Positions 55,573 to 64,000 of a DNA stretch of 64,000 bases are shown here, in pieces. Position 1 is the first letter of the stretch; the number at the start of each line of letters is the position of its first letter. This DNA comes from DASVBE01 sp963770375 (lineage in GTDB: Bacteria > Actinomycetota > Actinomycetes > Streptosporangiales > Streptosporangiaceae), in NCBI GenBank assembly GCA_963770375.1, contig CAVYPM010000014.1, positions 97,661 to 161,660 on the forward strand, written 5' to 3'. A program made the translations under genes and the position numbers. Under the pieces are notes generated by a model, which was not told the origin of the DNA, searched no databases, and saw only the letters and a program-made list of their open reading frames with translations.

Positions 55573-56370
55573 ATGTCTACCGGCTCCATCACCCCGCGCT
55601 TCGGCGAGCTCGCCGGGGATCTCGCCGCCGGGACCGGCGACGGCCGGGCCGCGCTCGTCTTCCTGCCCGGCCTCACCTTCGACCGGACGATGTGGGGCGC
55701 GGCCCTGAGATCACTGCACACGATCGATCCCGGCCGCACGACGCTCGTACTCGACATGCCCGGCGAAGGCGAGAGCATCGGCACGTTCCGTGGGCTCGAG
55801 GCCGCGATCGAGCAGCTGCACGTCGCGATCGCCGCCGCCGGCATCGAGAACCCGGTCCTCATCGCTCACTCCGGCTCGGCGATCGGAGCGATGTTCTATG
55901 CGATGAAGTACCCGGTACGCGGCATCGTCAACGTCGACTCTGTACTCGACACCAGCGAATTCTCGGCGCGGTTGCGCGCACTCGAACCACAGCTTCGCAA
56001 TGGCGGTCTCCCGGCGATCTGGGCTGAGATCTTCGTCAGCCTGCACGCCGAACGGTCCGGCCCCGCCGGTGAAGCGATGCTGCGCGCGACGTCGCGGCCG
56101 CGTCCCGACGTCATGCTCGGCTACTGGGCACCCATTTTCGCGCCCCCGCCCACTGCCGAGAACCTCATCGCCGACGCAATCGCGAGCCTGCGCGCGCAGC
56201 AGACGCCCTACACGCTCGTGTTCGGTGAGGAACCCGATACCGCGACGCGCCAGTGGATGGCCGAGCGCTTTCCCGAGGCCACGGTGATCGCGATCCCGGA
56301 CAGCGGGCACTTCCCCCACGTCGCACACCCCGACGCGTTCGCCCGCATCCTCGCGGACGTCTCGTCATGA
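55573..56370 (+). CDS. Alpha/beta-fold hydrolase
   Basis: This 265-residue protein has the oxyanion-hole start VFLPGLTFDRTMW, the nucleophile elbow IAHSGSAIG, an acid-bearing strand (TLVFGEEPD) and the catalytic histidine in PDSGHFPHVAHP. It is probably an esterase-like enzyme; the substrate is unknown. It overlaps the downstream membrane-protein gene by ATGA, and the TetR operator lies just upstream. Confidence 0.9.
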   Translation: MSTGSITPRFGELAGDLAAGTGDGRAALVFLPGLTFDRTMWGAALRSLHTIDPGRTTLVLDMPGEGESIGTFRGLEAAIEQLHVAIAAAGIENPVLIAHSGSAIGAMFYAMKYPVRGIVNVDSVLDTSEFSARLRALEPQLRNGGLPAIWAEIFVSLHAERSGPAGEAMLRATSRPRPDVMLGYWAPIFAPPPTAENLIADAIASLRAQQTPYTLVFGEEPDTATRQWMAERFPEATVIAIPDSGHFPHVAHPDAFARILADVSS

Positions 56371-56846
56371 TCACTGCGACCGTTAAGCATGAACGTCTGC
56401 TTCGCATCCTGCTCGTGTTCATGGGGGTTCCCTCGGTGCTGATCGGGCTGTGGGCCGGATTCGCGCCGCGGGGGTTCTACGACGACTTCCCGGGTGGGGG
56501 GCGTTCGTGGATCGCTCCCGACGGGCCGTTCAACGAGCATCTGGTACGCGACGTCGGCGTGCTGAACCTCGCGTTGGCCGTGGTCACGATCGCGGCCGCC
56601 GTGTGGCTGACCCGGCCGCTCGTGCGCGCCACGGCATGCGCCTGGCTCGCATATTCCGTCCCGCACCTCGTGTACCACGTCCTGCACCGCGGGGCGCTCG
56701 ACCCCTCGGATCAGGTGAGCAGCCTCGCGGGCCTCGCCGTAGTCCCCGTGCTCGCGCTCGCCGTACTCGTCGTCTCGGCCCGCCTGGGGCCCGCGGCGCG
56801 GTCACGCTCCGAGGATCACGATCGGGTCCCGGTGATGCGAGACTGA
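56367..56846 (+). CDS. Small four-helix membrane protein
   Basis: This 159-residue protein has about four hydrophobic segments (LLRILLVFMGVPSVLIGLWA, LNLALAVVTIAAAVWLT, ACAWLAYSVPHLVYHVLH, LAGLAVVPVLALAVLVVSA). The FYDDFPGGGRSWI and HLVRDVG motifs are like those seen in DUF4345-type proteins. It is translationally coupled to the hydrolase. The function is unknown. Confidence 0.75.
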   Translation: MITATVKHERLLRILLVFMGVPSVLIGLWAGFAPRGFYDDFPGGGRSWIAPDGPFNEHLVRDVGVLNLALAVVTIAAAVWLTRPLVRATACAWLAYSVPHLVYHVLHRGALDPSDQVSSLAGLAVVPVLALAVLVVSARLGPAARSRSEDHDRVPVMRD

Positions 56847-56884
56847 GGCCACCGTCGGCGCCCTTGTCGCCTTTGAGTGCGCCT

Positions 56885-56914
56885 GCACCGACGGGCCTCA
56901 CGGCCCGTCGGTGC
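56885..56914 (+). terminator. Hairpin terminator
   Basis: gcaccgacgggc and gcccgtcggtgc form a 12-bp perfect stem with a 6-nt loop, 38 bases after the membrane-protein stop. Confidence 0.8.
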
Positions 56915-57037
56915 TGTCCTCCGGAAGCTGGTGGCAAGAAGCATCCTGCGGCTTGACCTATGTGCGGTGCCAGTCCGCGACAGATGAGCTGCCCTGCACG
57001 GGGACGCCCCGGGTGCCGTAGACTGTGCTGCGCACTA

Positions 57038-57113
57038 GCGCTCGTAGCTCAACGGATAGAGCATCTGACTACGGATCAGAAGGTTGGGGGTTCGAGTCCC
57101 TCCGAGCGCGCCA
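57038..57113 (+). tRNA. tRNA-Arg (anticodon ACG)
   Basis: This is a 76-nt cloverleaf with an encoded CCA. The acceptor arms gcgctcg and cgagcgc pair fully. The anticodon arm tctga-ctacgga-tcaga puts ACG at positions 34-36, and the T arm has gggTTCGAGTCCC. Its 3' end abuts the int gene of the AICE and is the expected attachment site. Confidence 0.97.
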
Positions 57114-57126
57114 CTGTTCCCCCAGG

Positions 57127-58258
57127 TCAGCACGTTTCCTCTTCCGGGCGCTGTTCTTCGTCCGGGCCGTCTGGCCTCATTCTGGCCGCATCAGTGTCCT
57201 GAGCGGCGTCCTCGGCAGCGCTGTTGAGCCGGTCGGCGTAGCGGTCCATGTCGCCGGGGTACAGGTGCCCATACAGGTCCAGCGTCGTGGTGATGCTGGC
57301 GTGACCCATGATCTCCTGCAGCATCTTCGGCGGGTAGCCCGCCTGGATCATCAGCGCGGCAGCGGTGTGCCGCAGGTCATGGATGCGGAACCGGTCATTG
57401 AGCCCGGCCTTCGCGCGAGCTGGCAGGAACACGGCCTGGCGCCAGTTGGACAGCCGTACGACTGAGCCGCCGCGCATGGTGAAGACCAGGTCATCAGCCT
57501 GCTTGCCGGTGATGGCCGCCGCGAGCTCGTCGGCGGCGAACCGCGGAACCGGCACTGTGCGGGATTGGTGCGACTTGGGAGTACCCAGGACCACCTGCCC
57601 GCCCACGTCGGAGAACGCCCGGTGGACGTCGATCCGGCGCCGGTCCAGGTCGATGTCACACACCCGCAGTGCGGTGGCCTCACCCCAGCGCAGGCCGGTG
57701 TAGGCCAGGACCAGGACCAGGAGCCGCCACGGGCCAGCCTTGGCGGCCAGGTCGAGGACCTGGCGGTGAGTGAGGCACACGTAGTCCCGGCGACCAGGAC
57801 GCGGCAGGCCCAGGCCGCGAGCAGGGTTCGAGCGGATCCGGCCCGCGCGCACGGCATGATCCAGTGCGGCGGATATGACGAACACTGACTGCCGCACGGC
57901 CGAAGGGCCAGCCCCGCCCAGGGTCAGCCGGGCAACCCACTGGCTCAGTCCCTCAAAGGTGATCCTTGCCAGCGGCACGGTCTGCCAGGTCGGCAGGACG
58001 TGCAGGCCCAGCAGCGAGTGGTACTGATGCCGGGGTTTTGGGCTTGAGATCAGCCCGGGACTCCAGCCAGGCGAGCGCGTACTCGCCGAAGGTGATGCGC
58101 CCGAGAGCGGGGTCGGTCCAGTCGCCTTGGGTCATCAGCGCGCGTTGCTGGTCGAGCCATCGCTCGGCATCGGCCTTGCGGCGGAAGGACTTGCTGCGCT
58201 CGCGGCGATCCGGGCCCGGTAGCGGGCACGCCAGGACTGGCCGCGTCGTTCGATCATG
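57127..58258 (-). CDS. int: Tyrosine recombinase/integrase of the AICE (frameshifted)
   Basis: This site-specific recombinase acts at tRNA-Arg. The start MIERRGQSWRARYR overlaps the xis stop (ATGA). After shifts near 58215 and 57995 the three parts give KSFRRKADAERWLDQQ, an SAM-like core-binding domain (ITFGEYALAWLESR, ITFEGLSQWVARL) and the catalytic domain with TGLRWGEA, HDLRHTAA, GHASITTTLDLYGHLY. The catalytic R-H-R-Y residues are present in this last part. The length of about 377 residues is normal if the two indels are corrected. Confidence 0.85.
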
Positions 58259-58453
58259 GCTGGTCCTGTAGCCAGGCGATGACCTCGGCGGGCATGTACC
58301 GCAGGTGCCTGCCCACGCGGTGAGCGGGCGGGCCGCAGCGGTAGCGCCGCCAGCGGTACAGGGTCGGCACCGGGATGCCGAGGTGGTTCGACAGATCCTC
58401 GACCGACCACAGACGATTACGAGGCACGGACTCGCAGCCAAGGGTGTCATCAT
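58254..58453 (-). CDS. xis: Excisionase-like MerR/AlpA-type DNA-binding protein (possible frameshift)
   Basis: The conserved part SVEDLSNHLGIPVPTLYRWR continues to PPAHRVGRHLRYMPAEVIAW, the helix-turn-helix of AICE excisionases. An ATG at 58453 after GGAGGG gives MMTPLAAS in a neighbouring frame, so an indel near 58430 is likely. In-frame translation could otherwise begin at the GTG at 58427. Overlaps with rep and int are both ATGA type. Confidence 0.75.
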
Positions 58454-60050
58454 GCTGCCCTCCCGGTTGCCGGAGGGGCCGGGGCCTCCGCGGCGGCGTC
58501 TGGCTTCGGTGATGGCGTGTTCCCATTGGAGGCGGTCGGCGACGGACGTGCAGGAGCCGCCGGGTGGGTGACATGTAGTCCTGGTCGGCGGGGCTGACGT
58601 GCTCCCACCGGTAGGTGGCAGGGTCGGTTGCCGGAAGACCGAGCATCTCAGGTCAGCCAGGCTTTGCGGTCGGCGCGGTGGTCGGCGAGGGTCTTGCCCG
58701 ACCACTTGCGGGAGACCAGGACCCGGCGTCCGGCGTAGCCGAGGTGGTCGCGGCGGTGCGCCTTGCCCTTGCACAGGCGCCGGGCACCAACCGGGCCGCG
58801 GGTTCTTGGGCTGGATGCCGTAGCGCAGCCAGTTCGCGCAGGTCGGCGAGCACGGCTCGTAGCGCAGCGCCTCGGCGAGCCGGTCGACGTGGTCGCGCTG
58901 GGCGTCGGTGTCGGCGCGGTGGCAGTCGGCGATGCCTTGGTCAGGTACTTGGTGAGGTAGCCGATGCACCGCGCCGGAGTCCTCGGGTCCCGGCGAGCAC
59001 GCCCTGAGCGTCGAACTTGGGCCCGAACCGGGCCACGTGCATCGGGTCATCGGTGGGCCGATGGCGTCGAGGGCGTCGTCCCAGTCGGTCAGCAGTTCCC
59101 CGGTCGCCGGGTCGACGTAGCGGCCGCTGGCCTCATGCCAGACCGGGAGCCGGTCCCCGTCGAACCGGACGGTGATCGGTGGGTGGCCACCAGACTTGGT
59201 GGTAGGTGGCGGCGATGATCTGCCGCAGCTCGGTACGGGAGACGGTGCCGCGGATGGCGATGTGCACGTGCGGGGCGAGCCGTTTCTGCGGCTCGATGGC
59301 GGCGAAGTACTGCACGTCGTAGCCGAGGACGCGGCGCAGGTTCTGGATGAACCGGTCGAACAGCGCGGCGAAATGCAGCGCGTCCCGGGCGGCCCGCTGG
59401 TAGTCGTAGCTGCCCGGGTCGACCGGGGTGCCGTCTTCGCCGACCCTGCCGTAGGACGGGGCAGGTGAGGGTGAGGAACATCGACGGGCGGAGCGTCTTG
59501 CCGTCGGGGCGGTGTAGGTCTTGCCGACCGTACGGGGGCTGACCCGCGGCGGGGCAGGTCGGGGGCGTCCTGGCGGCGGCGGGTGGACCGCTGGCGGCGC
59601 TGGCGGTCCGAGTCGGCCTTGCCGGGCGCAGCGCGGAGCGCCTGAGCTCGGTGTCCAGGTCGGTGATCAGCTCCTCCAACGCTCGGCCGTGTCTTCGCCT
59701 GCTTGGGCGGCGTGGTCGCGGTCGGCCTGGGCCTGGGCGCGGTGCTCGACCCACATCGCCTGTCCTTCGTCGGGAGGCGGCGCGGGCGGGATGGGTTCGG
59801 TGTCGAGGTGCCAGCCTTCCCGGCACTGGGCGGCCCGCAGCTGTTTGGCCCGCTCGGCACAGGGCGGGCAGATGTCGGCCAGCGTTGCGCCGCAGGGGAT
59901 GAGGACCTGGTCTACCTGGCCGGTTTGGGTGTTGGTGCGGCGGAGCTGGATCGGGCGCAGGCAGGCGCCGTGGTTCTCGGCGACGGCGCGGACCGCGTCA
60001 CGGGCGGTGGGCTGGGCCATCCGCTCGGCCCGGGTAGAGGGTTCGGTCAC
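58450..60050 (-). CDS. RepSA-type replication initiator of the AICE (multiple frameshifts)
   Basis: The GTG at 60050 overlaps the preceding stop by GTGA. Recognisable blocks are GACLRPIQLRRTNTQTGQVD, ICPPCAERAKQLRAAQCREG, TLRPSMFLTLTCP, MQYFAAIEPQKRLAPHVHIA, PPITVRFDGDRLPVW with VDPATGELLTDWDDALDA, and MLGLPATDPATYRWEHVSP. They occur in the order of RepSA rolling-circle initiators but in all three frames, with at least five shifts. The HVHIA block carries the metal-binding histidines. The gene is either inactive or badly sequenced. A TGA at 58450 overlapping the xis ATG is the presumed stop. Confidence 0.75.
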
Positions 60051-60513
60051 CGATCATCACCTGCCTGCCTGCGGTGGGCGGCGAGGATCGCGGCGACCTG
60101 CCCGGGTCCAGGGCGTGGAAATGCAAGTGCTGGTGAGCTCCGGGCCGGTCGGCAGAGTTCAGGGCGGCGCGGGCGGCGGCGAGCTGGGCGTGCAGTTCGG
60201 TGATGGCCTGCCGCAGGCTCACCACCTCCCGATCACCCGACAGCTCCATATCCTCGGACGCCGGTGGGAGCCAGGCAGGTGGCGAGTGGTGCCAGGCCGC
60301 GAGGCGGCGCCGGTATGCGGCCACCGCGTAAGCGGTCAGGCCCGCCAGAGCCAGTCCTGCGACGATAGTCAGGCCGATCAGCAGGGCGTGCACGATCGCG
60401 GCAACAGCGTTCATGATCTGAGTCGCCACGGCGAGCCCAGCGCCAATCATCAGGGCAGTGCCAATCCCAGCGCCGCCAGGGCCGTGGTGGTGGGTGTGGG
60501 CGCCGTCCATCAC
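60047..60513 (-). CDS. Spd-like membrane protein of the AICE
   Basis: This protein of about 155 residues has a His/Gly-rich start, two hydrophobic segments (GTALMIGAGLAVATQIMNAV and ALLIGLTIVAGLALAGLTAY) and a coiled-coil-like stretch (SLRQAITELHAQLAAARAAL). Size and position between tra and rep fit plasmid-spread (Spd) proteins of AICEs. One shift near 60105 is needed for the natural end VAAILAAHRRQAGDDR. Both ends overlap neighbours by GTGA. Confidence 0.65.
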
Positions 60514-61951
60514 CGGACACCGCCCGCCTTCACCAGCTGCAGCTCCGCCACAGGGGCATACTCGGCGGCCATGGCGCGGATATCGGCATCGGTCGACCCA
60601 CGCGGCGCGCACCCGCACCGGATCAGGATCGGCTTGCAACCGCACGTAGGCAACCCCGGCACCCGTCGCGGGGTCGGTGGAGATCAGATCGGCGGTGGCG
60701 CCGCGGTCCCGGGCGCCGTCACCCAGCACCATGTCCACCTGCTCGGGTTCGTCCAGGCGCATGGCGATCCGGTCGGGGAACAGGTTGCGGATGGACATGA
60801 CCTCCTTCCGCGGGTCTTGCAGCGCGGCGATGACGCAGAACCCGACCGCCCGGCCCTGCGTGGTCAGCGTGGCCAGGGCGGCCTTCACCCGGTGCGCGGA
60901 GCCCCTGTCCGGCTGGTAGGCGGTCAGGAACGCCACCTCATCGACCAGGACCACCACGAACGGGTGCTCCACACTGGGGTGTGGTCGCGGTGCTTCCCGG
61001 CGACCGGGCGGCGCGGGCCTGCATCTCCGCCACGGCATCCTCGAGCATGACCACGATCGCCTCCGGGTCGGCGGCATACGCCCGTACCGGTCGAAGATGG
61101 CACGCCCGTAGGCCAGCTCCATCAGCTTGGGATCGGCGGCCTGCACCCGGACCAGCCCGGCGGCCATGGCCGGGAGCATGCGCGGACGATCGACCACAGA
61201 CAGCGAGGCTTTCCCCGCGCCGGTGGACCCGGCGATCAGCACGTGGGTGCCGTGCACGCGGACCGTCCACGGTTGCCCGTCCTCGCGGCGGCCGACCGGC
61301 AGCGCCCGCAGGTCCGACGGGCTGGGATGGGCAGGGCGGGGATGATCGCGGCTAGGGCGTCGCGGCGGACGAACTCCAGCACCACCGCGCCGGGGGCGGC
61401 CGACCGGACCCGGCAAGCACGGCCCCGAACCCATGCGCCAGGTTCGGTGCCCGGGCGGCGATAGTCGTCCGCCGACTGCCCGGAGACCAGCCGCACCATG
61501 ACTCGGTCGGTGAACCGGGTTGCGACACCTTGCCGAGCACCGGCAGCAGAGGTCCGGCCCTGATAGACCGGGGCCAGGCGGCGATGGTCATCACCGCGCC
61601 CCAGTGCCGCTGGTAGCGTCCGCGCCGCCACCGGCCATAGGCCGGGCGCAGGAGCCGGGAAAACGAACTAGGGAACCGGCACCGCCACACCACGACCACG
61701 GTCGATCCCGCCGGACGGAGCAAGGACCGGCCAGCCGACCGTCCGCCACAGCAACACCGGCGGCGAGACCAGAACCGGGCGGGTGGCGGACCAGGCGGAG
61801 CATCCCGGCCAGCCCGGGCCGCCTGGACGGAAACGATCAGCAAGAACGAGGTCCGGTAGATCGGCGACCGCCACAGCGGGACCGCGAACGGGTCAGGGTT
61901 GGGGACCTGGGCGATCTGATCGCCCGAGCACCGGGACGCGCGCCTCATCAT
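60510..61951 (-). CDS. TraSA-type FtsK/SpoIIIE conjugal DNA translocase (multiple frameshifts)
   Basis: AICE transfer uses a single FtsK-like protein that moves double-stranded DNA between hyphae. Blocks in order are FAVPLWRSPIYRTSFLLIVS, a broken transmembrane region, WRCRFPSSFSRLLRPAYGRW, YQRHWGAVMTIA, TDRVMVRLVSGQSADDY, LEFVRRDALAAIIPALPIP, then Walker A GSTGAGKAS, LMELAYGRAIFDRYG and Walker B VVVLVDEVAFLTAY. It ends ELQLVKAGGVR with TGA at 60510. At least six frame changes are needed. Walker A reads GKA-S in place of the usual GKSS. Confidence 0.8.
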
Positions 61952-61956
61952 CTGGC

Positions 61957-62202
61957 CTACGTCCCTGTCAGCGACGCGGCGGCGCGGCGGCGCAACTCGT
62001 CCAGGTAGGCGCGGGCCTCGCTGGCGGCCTGGGCGGCCTCGCTGGTGCCCAACTCGGCGGCGACCCGTTCCAACAGGCCGGTCTTGTGGGTGTGGTAGGT
62101 GATCAGCTCAGCCGGGCTAGCGCTGCCGAGCAGGTGGCGGGCCTGGTCGAGCAAAGCTGATATCTCGGCCGGGGTGACCCGGGCGGGCTGGGGGCCGGTC
62201 AT
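61957..62202 (-). CDS. Small AICE protein of unknown function
   Basis: This 81-residue, mostly helical protein (VTPAEISALLDQARHLLG, then AAQAASEARAYLDELRRRAA) is undamaged. It lies just upstream of tra, where AICEs carry small conserved ORFs. The ATG at 62202 follows a weak GGGA. No family was recognised. Confidence 0.6.
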   Translation of the reverse strand: MTGPQPARVTPAEISALLDQARHLLGSASPAELITYHTHKTGLLERVAAELGTSEAAQAASEARAYLDELRRRAAASLTGT

Positions 62203-62290
62203 GATAGGGGTGTCCCTTCTCGGGTGGTGCTCGGGGAGCGACGAAGGAAGCGCCCCGGCCGGTGTTCCAGCACCACCCGGGGCCGCCTGG

Positions 62291-62563
62291 CTACGAAGCA
62301 GCGGGCAGGGCGGGCAGGCCGCGCCAGGACCGCTCGACCTCCGCGGCATAGCGGGCCGCGGTGGCGGCCAGGTCCCGGGCGAACCGCACATGCCCGGCCT
62401 CCAGTCGCTCGGGAGGGTCAGCGTGACCACCAGCGCCGGCTCGCGCCAGGATCGACAGCAGCGGGGTCCGCGCCGGTAGGACTCCAGCTCGACGGCGGAC
62501 CGCGTCCACCGGCACAGTGACGGTGGTATCCGCCGCGCCGTCATCAGGCCGCGTCCTTGGCAT
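62291..62563 (-). CDS. Small AICE protein of unknown function
   Basis: This is a 90-residue ORF whose ATG overlaps the upstream gene by 20 bases. The C-terminal part, HVRFARDLAATAARYAAEVE, reads naturally. The middle may contain an indel, because the neighbouring frame gives a better link after VPVDAVRR. The function is unknown. Confidence 0.45.
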   Translation of the reverse strand: MPRTRPDDGAADTTVTVPVDAVRRRAGVLPARTPLLSILARAGAGGHADPPERLEAGHVRFARDLAATAARYAAEVERSWRGLPALPAAS

Positions 62564-62942
62564 GCGCGGCCGGGCGGGCGGACTTCAGGCCAGTGGCGCG
62601 CAGCGAGTACGCGATCCGGCCCCGGTCATTGGCATACGGGGTGACCTGGAGGTTCTCGAACTCCACCGGCTCGAAGGGCTGGCGGGTCGGCGGGACCGGT
62701 ATCCGGTCGGCCAGGATCTTGACCACCACCTCGCGGGAGCGGCCCGCCAGGGCCGGGTCGAGGTCGATGACCCGGCACTGCAACACCCGCTTGCCGGTCA
62801 TCTTGTCCACGGCCGGGCTGCGGATCTGGGTCCCCTCGTCCTAGTCCTGCGCCTCGGTGATCGAGTCCGGCACCAGACAGCAGCCATGGGAGAACACCTG
62901 CGCCATGCTCACCGCGAAGCGGGAGCCGTTTCTCAGAGCCAT
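62544..62942 (-). pseudogene. AICE gene of unknown function interrupted by an in-frame amber codon
   Basis: A strong GGAGGAG precedes the ATG at 62942 (MALRNGSRFAVSMAQVFSHG). The frame continues for 33 codons to a TAG at 62841-62843, then resumes in the same frame as DEGTQIRSPAVDKMTGKRVL and on to a natural end at 62544. The downstream part (VVVKILADRIPVPPTRQPFE, VTPYANDRGRIAYSLRATG) resembles a conserved ORF found near tra in AICEs. A single-base change to TAG explains it. Restart at the GTG at 62810 is possible. Confidence 0.6.
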
Positions 62943-63017
62943 CGCTCCTCCACATTCAGCCGCGGCACCTTGCCAACGGTAGCTCCAGTCGTCTACTCGT
63001 CTAGAGCTGTCACAACA

Positions 63018-63046
63018 TGTATAGAGGAGTAGTGGAGGGTGGTCAA
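63018..63046 (-). promoter_or_regulatory. Predicted promoter for the AICE transfer/replication genes
   Basis: On the minus strand, TTGACC (63046-63041) and TATACA (63023-63018) are 17 bases apart, 75 bases upstream of the first ORF. The repeated word cgtcta in the leader (about 62990-63004) may be a repressor site for the korSA product. Confidence 0.65.
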
Positions 63047-63049
63047 GAG

Positions 63050-63842
63050 CTAATGAGCGGGCAGATCGTATGTAAGCAAGTAAGCGTCTGCGGCCATGAT
63101 GGTGTCGCAAACCTCAACAGCCCGACCGGTCACGTCGAACGCAGTACGCACCAGGCGGAACACCGGCACACCAGGCGACAGCGCCAGGACCCGGGCCTCT
63201 TCCGGGGGTGGGCATCCTGGCCGCTACGTCCTCAGTGAACCGTTCGAGCGTGTGCCCTTGCTCTTCGAGCCGGGCGTAGATGCCACCGGGGCCAGGGTTC
63301 GGGTCCGTGATCGGCGTTCCCTCGGCCAGGTCGGCCGGGATGTAGGACACGGCGGTCTCAACTGGCTTGCCGTCCAGAAGATACCGGCGGGAGCGCACTA
63401 CGGCTCGGCCATCGGCAGGGAGACTAAGCCGGTCTGCGATCGCGGCAGGTGGCTGTTCGACCGTAACGGTGATCATGTCCACGGTCGGGGTTGCCGCTGC
63501 CTGGCTGGCCTCGGCAAGGAACGCCGCCTTGCCCTCCTTGCGATGACGCTGAGCAAACCGGTCCGAGGCCAGGCGTCGGACCGGGGGCCGCTGGCGAACG
63601 TAGACCCCACGCCCATGCTCAGCGGTGATCAGTCCTTCGTCCTGCAGGAGCTTCAGCGCGTTGCGCGCGGTCATCCTGGCCACGCCGTAGTGGTTCATCA
63701 GCTGCGCCTCAGAGGGCAGCTGGTCGCCTTGGTGCAACCGCTCCCGGCCTATCGCCGCACGCAGGTGATCGGCTATCTGTTTGTAGACGGCACGATCACT
63801 TGACGGGTCGATGGACTCGGTGAGCACACCACTGGTGCTCAT
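63050..63842 (-). CDS. KorSA-type GntR-family repressor (one apparent frameshift)
   Basis: A GntR winged helix (YKQIADHLRAAIGRERLHQG, then SEAQLMNHYGVARMTARNALK) is followed by a UTRA effector domain (GRAVVRSRRYLLDGKPVETA, IYARLEEQG). At the G5 run at 63204-63208 one base must be removed. The frame then gives EEARVLALSPGVPVFRLVRT and a proper C-terminus ending in TAG at 63050. The ATG at 63842 follows GAGGAG. In pSAM2 the homologue represses the activator and transfer genes. Confidence 0.85.
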
Positions 63843-63903
63843 CCGCGCACTCCTCAACTCGTGCACATGTCTATGTAGGTAGGCTACCCGGAGAGGTGAT
63901 CAC

Positions 63904-64000
63904 ATGAACACCCCACGCCACTCCGTCAGCGTGGCGGCCGTCATTACCAACGACCGCGGGCAGGCGCTGCTCATCCAGCGGCGCGACAACAACCAGTGGG
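63904..64000 (+). CDS. NUDIX hydrolase, N-terminal fragment cut by window edge
   Basis: The ATG at 63904 follows GGAGAGGTG. The visible 32 residues (VSVAAVITNDRGQALLIQRR) are the opening strands of a NUDIX fold; the Nudix box would lie beyond the edge. NUDIX genes divergent from korSA are common in AICEs. Confidence 0.75.
   Translation, partial: MNTPRHSVSVAAVITNDRGQALLIQRRDNNQW

Larger units (their letters stand above)
57114..64000. mobile_element. Actinomycete integrative and conjugative element (AICE), left part
   Basis: From the 3' end of tRNA-Arg the minus-strand genes are int, xis, a RepSA-type initiator, an spd-like gene, an FtsK/SpoIIIE tra gene, three small ORFs and a korSA-type GntR repressor. 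A divergent NUDIX gene is cut by the right edge. This is the pSAM2/AICE order. The distal attachment site was not found inside the window. Most element genes carry frameshifts. Confidence 0.88.

Noticed and set aside
59521..61050. 509-residue plus-strand ORF within the AICE
   Set aside because: It is antisense to rep, spd and tra, whose motifs are clear on the minus strand despite frame breaks.

Overview
The window is high-G+C actinobacterial DNA spanning the replication-origin region of a chromosome. The gene order is that of filamentous actinomycetes: gyrA-gyrB-DUF721-recF-dnaN-[oriC]-dnaA on the minus strand, then rpmH-rnpA-yidD-yidC-jag-rsmG-parA-parB on the plus strand. Farther right come trxA/trxB, a SigM-type sigma/anti-sigma pair, murJ, pcnA, ino1, a class A penicillin-binding protein and rpsF-ssb-rpsR-rplI-dnaB. 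The genus cannot be fixed from the sequence. gnd, which lies between dnaN and recF in Streptomyces, is absent here.

Layout. 1-11 kb holds DNA topology and replication genes, with DnaA-box-like sites between dnaN and dnaA. 11.5-20.7 kb holds ribosome/RNase P/membrane-insertion genes and the chromosome-partition genes; parA is preceded by 2.7 kb of proline-rich, frame-broken coding-like sequence. 20.7-24.4 kb is an odd island: two families of degenerate repeats, a decayed inverted copy of part of the neighbouring threonine aldolase gene, and perfect or degenerate parS sites. Five perfect parS sites lie between 18.2 and 24.4 kb. 24.5-50 kb is mostly housekeeping: thioredoxin system, SigM module, murJ with a separate pseudokinase partner, CCA-adding enzyme, inositol phosphate synthase with a PadR regulator, cell-wall PBP, endonuclease IV and the small-ribosomal-protein operon. 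It ends in dnaB, which carries a 507-residue class 3 intein. 50.4-56.8 kb is an accessory segment rich in regulators (two MarR, LuxR, TetR) with clear palindromic operators. A tRNA-Arg(ACG) gene at 57.04-57.11 kb is followed by the int end of an actinomycete integrative and conjugative element (AICE). It has int-xis-rep-spd-tra-small ORFs-korSA-NUDIX order and runs off the right edge.

Data-quality caution. Several genes expected to be intact (dnaA, yidC, pcnA, the PBP, the anti-sigma factor) are each split by one apparent single-base indel, often at short homopolymers. This suggests uncorrected assembly indels. The AICE is far more heavily broken and also has an in-frame amber codon, so true decay is possible there. 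Frameshifted genes are annotated here as single loci with the position of the break stated.
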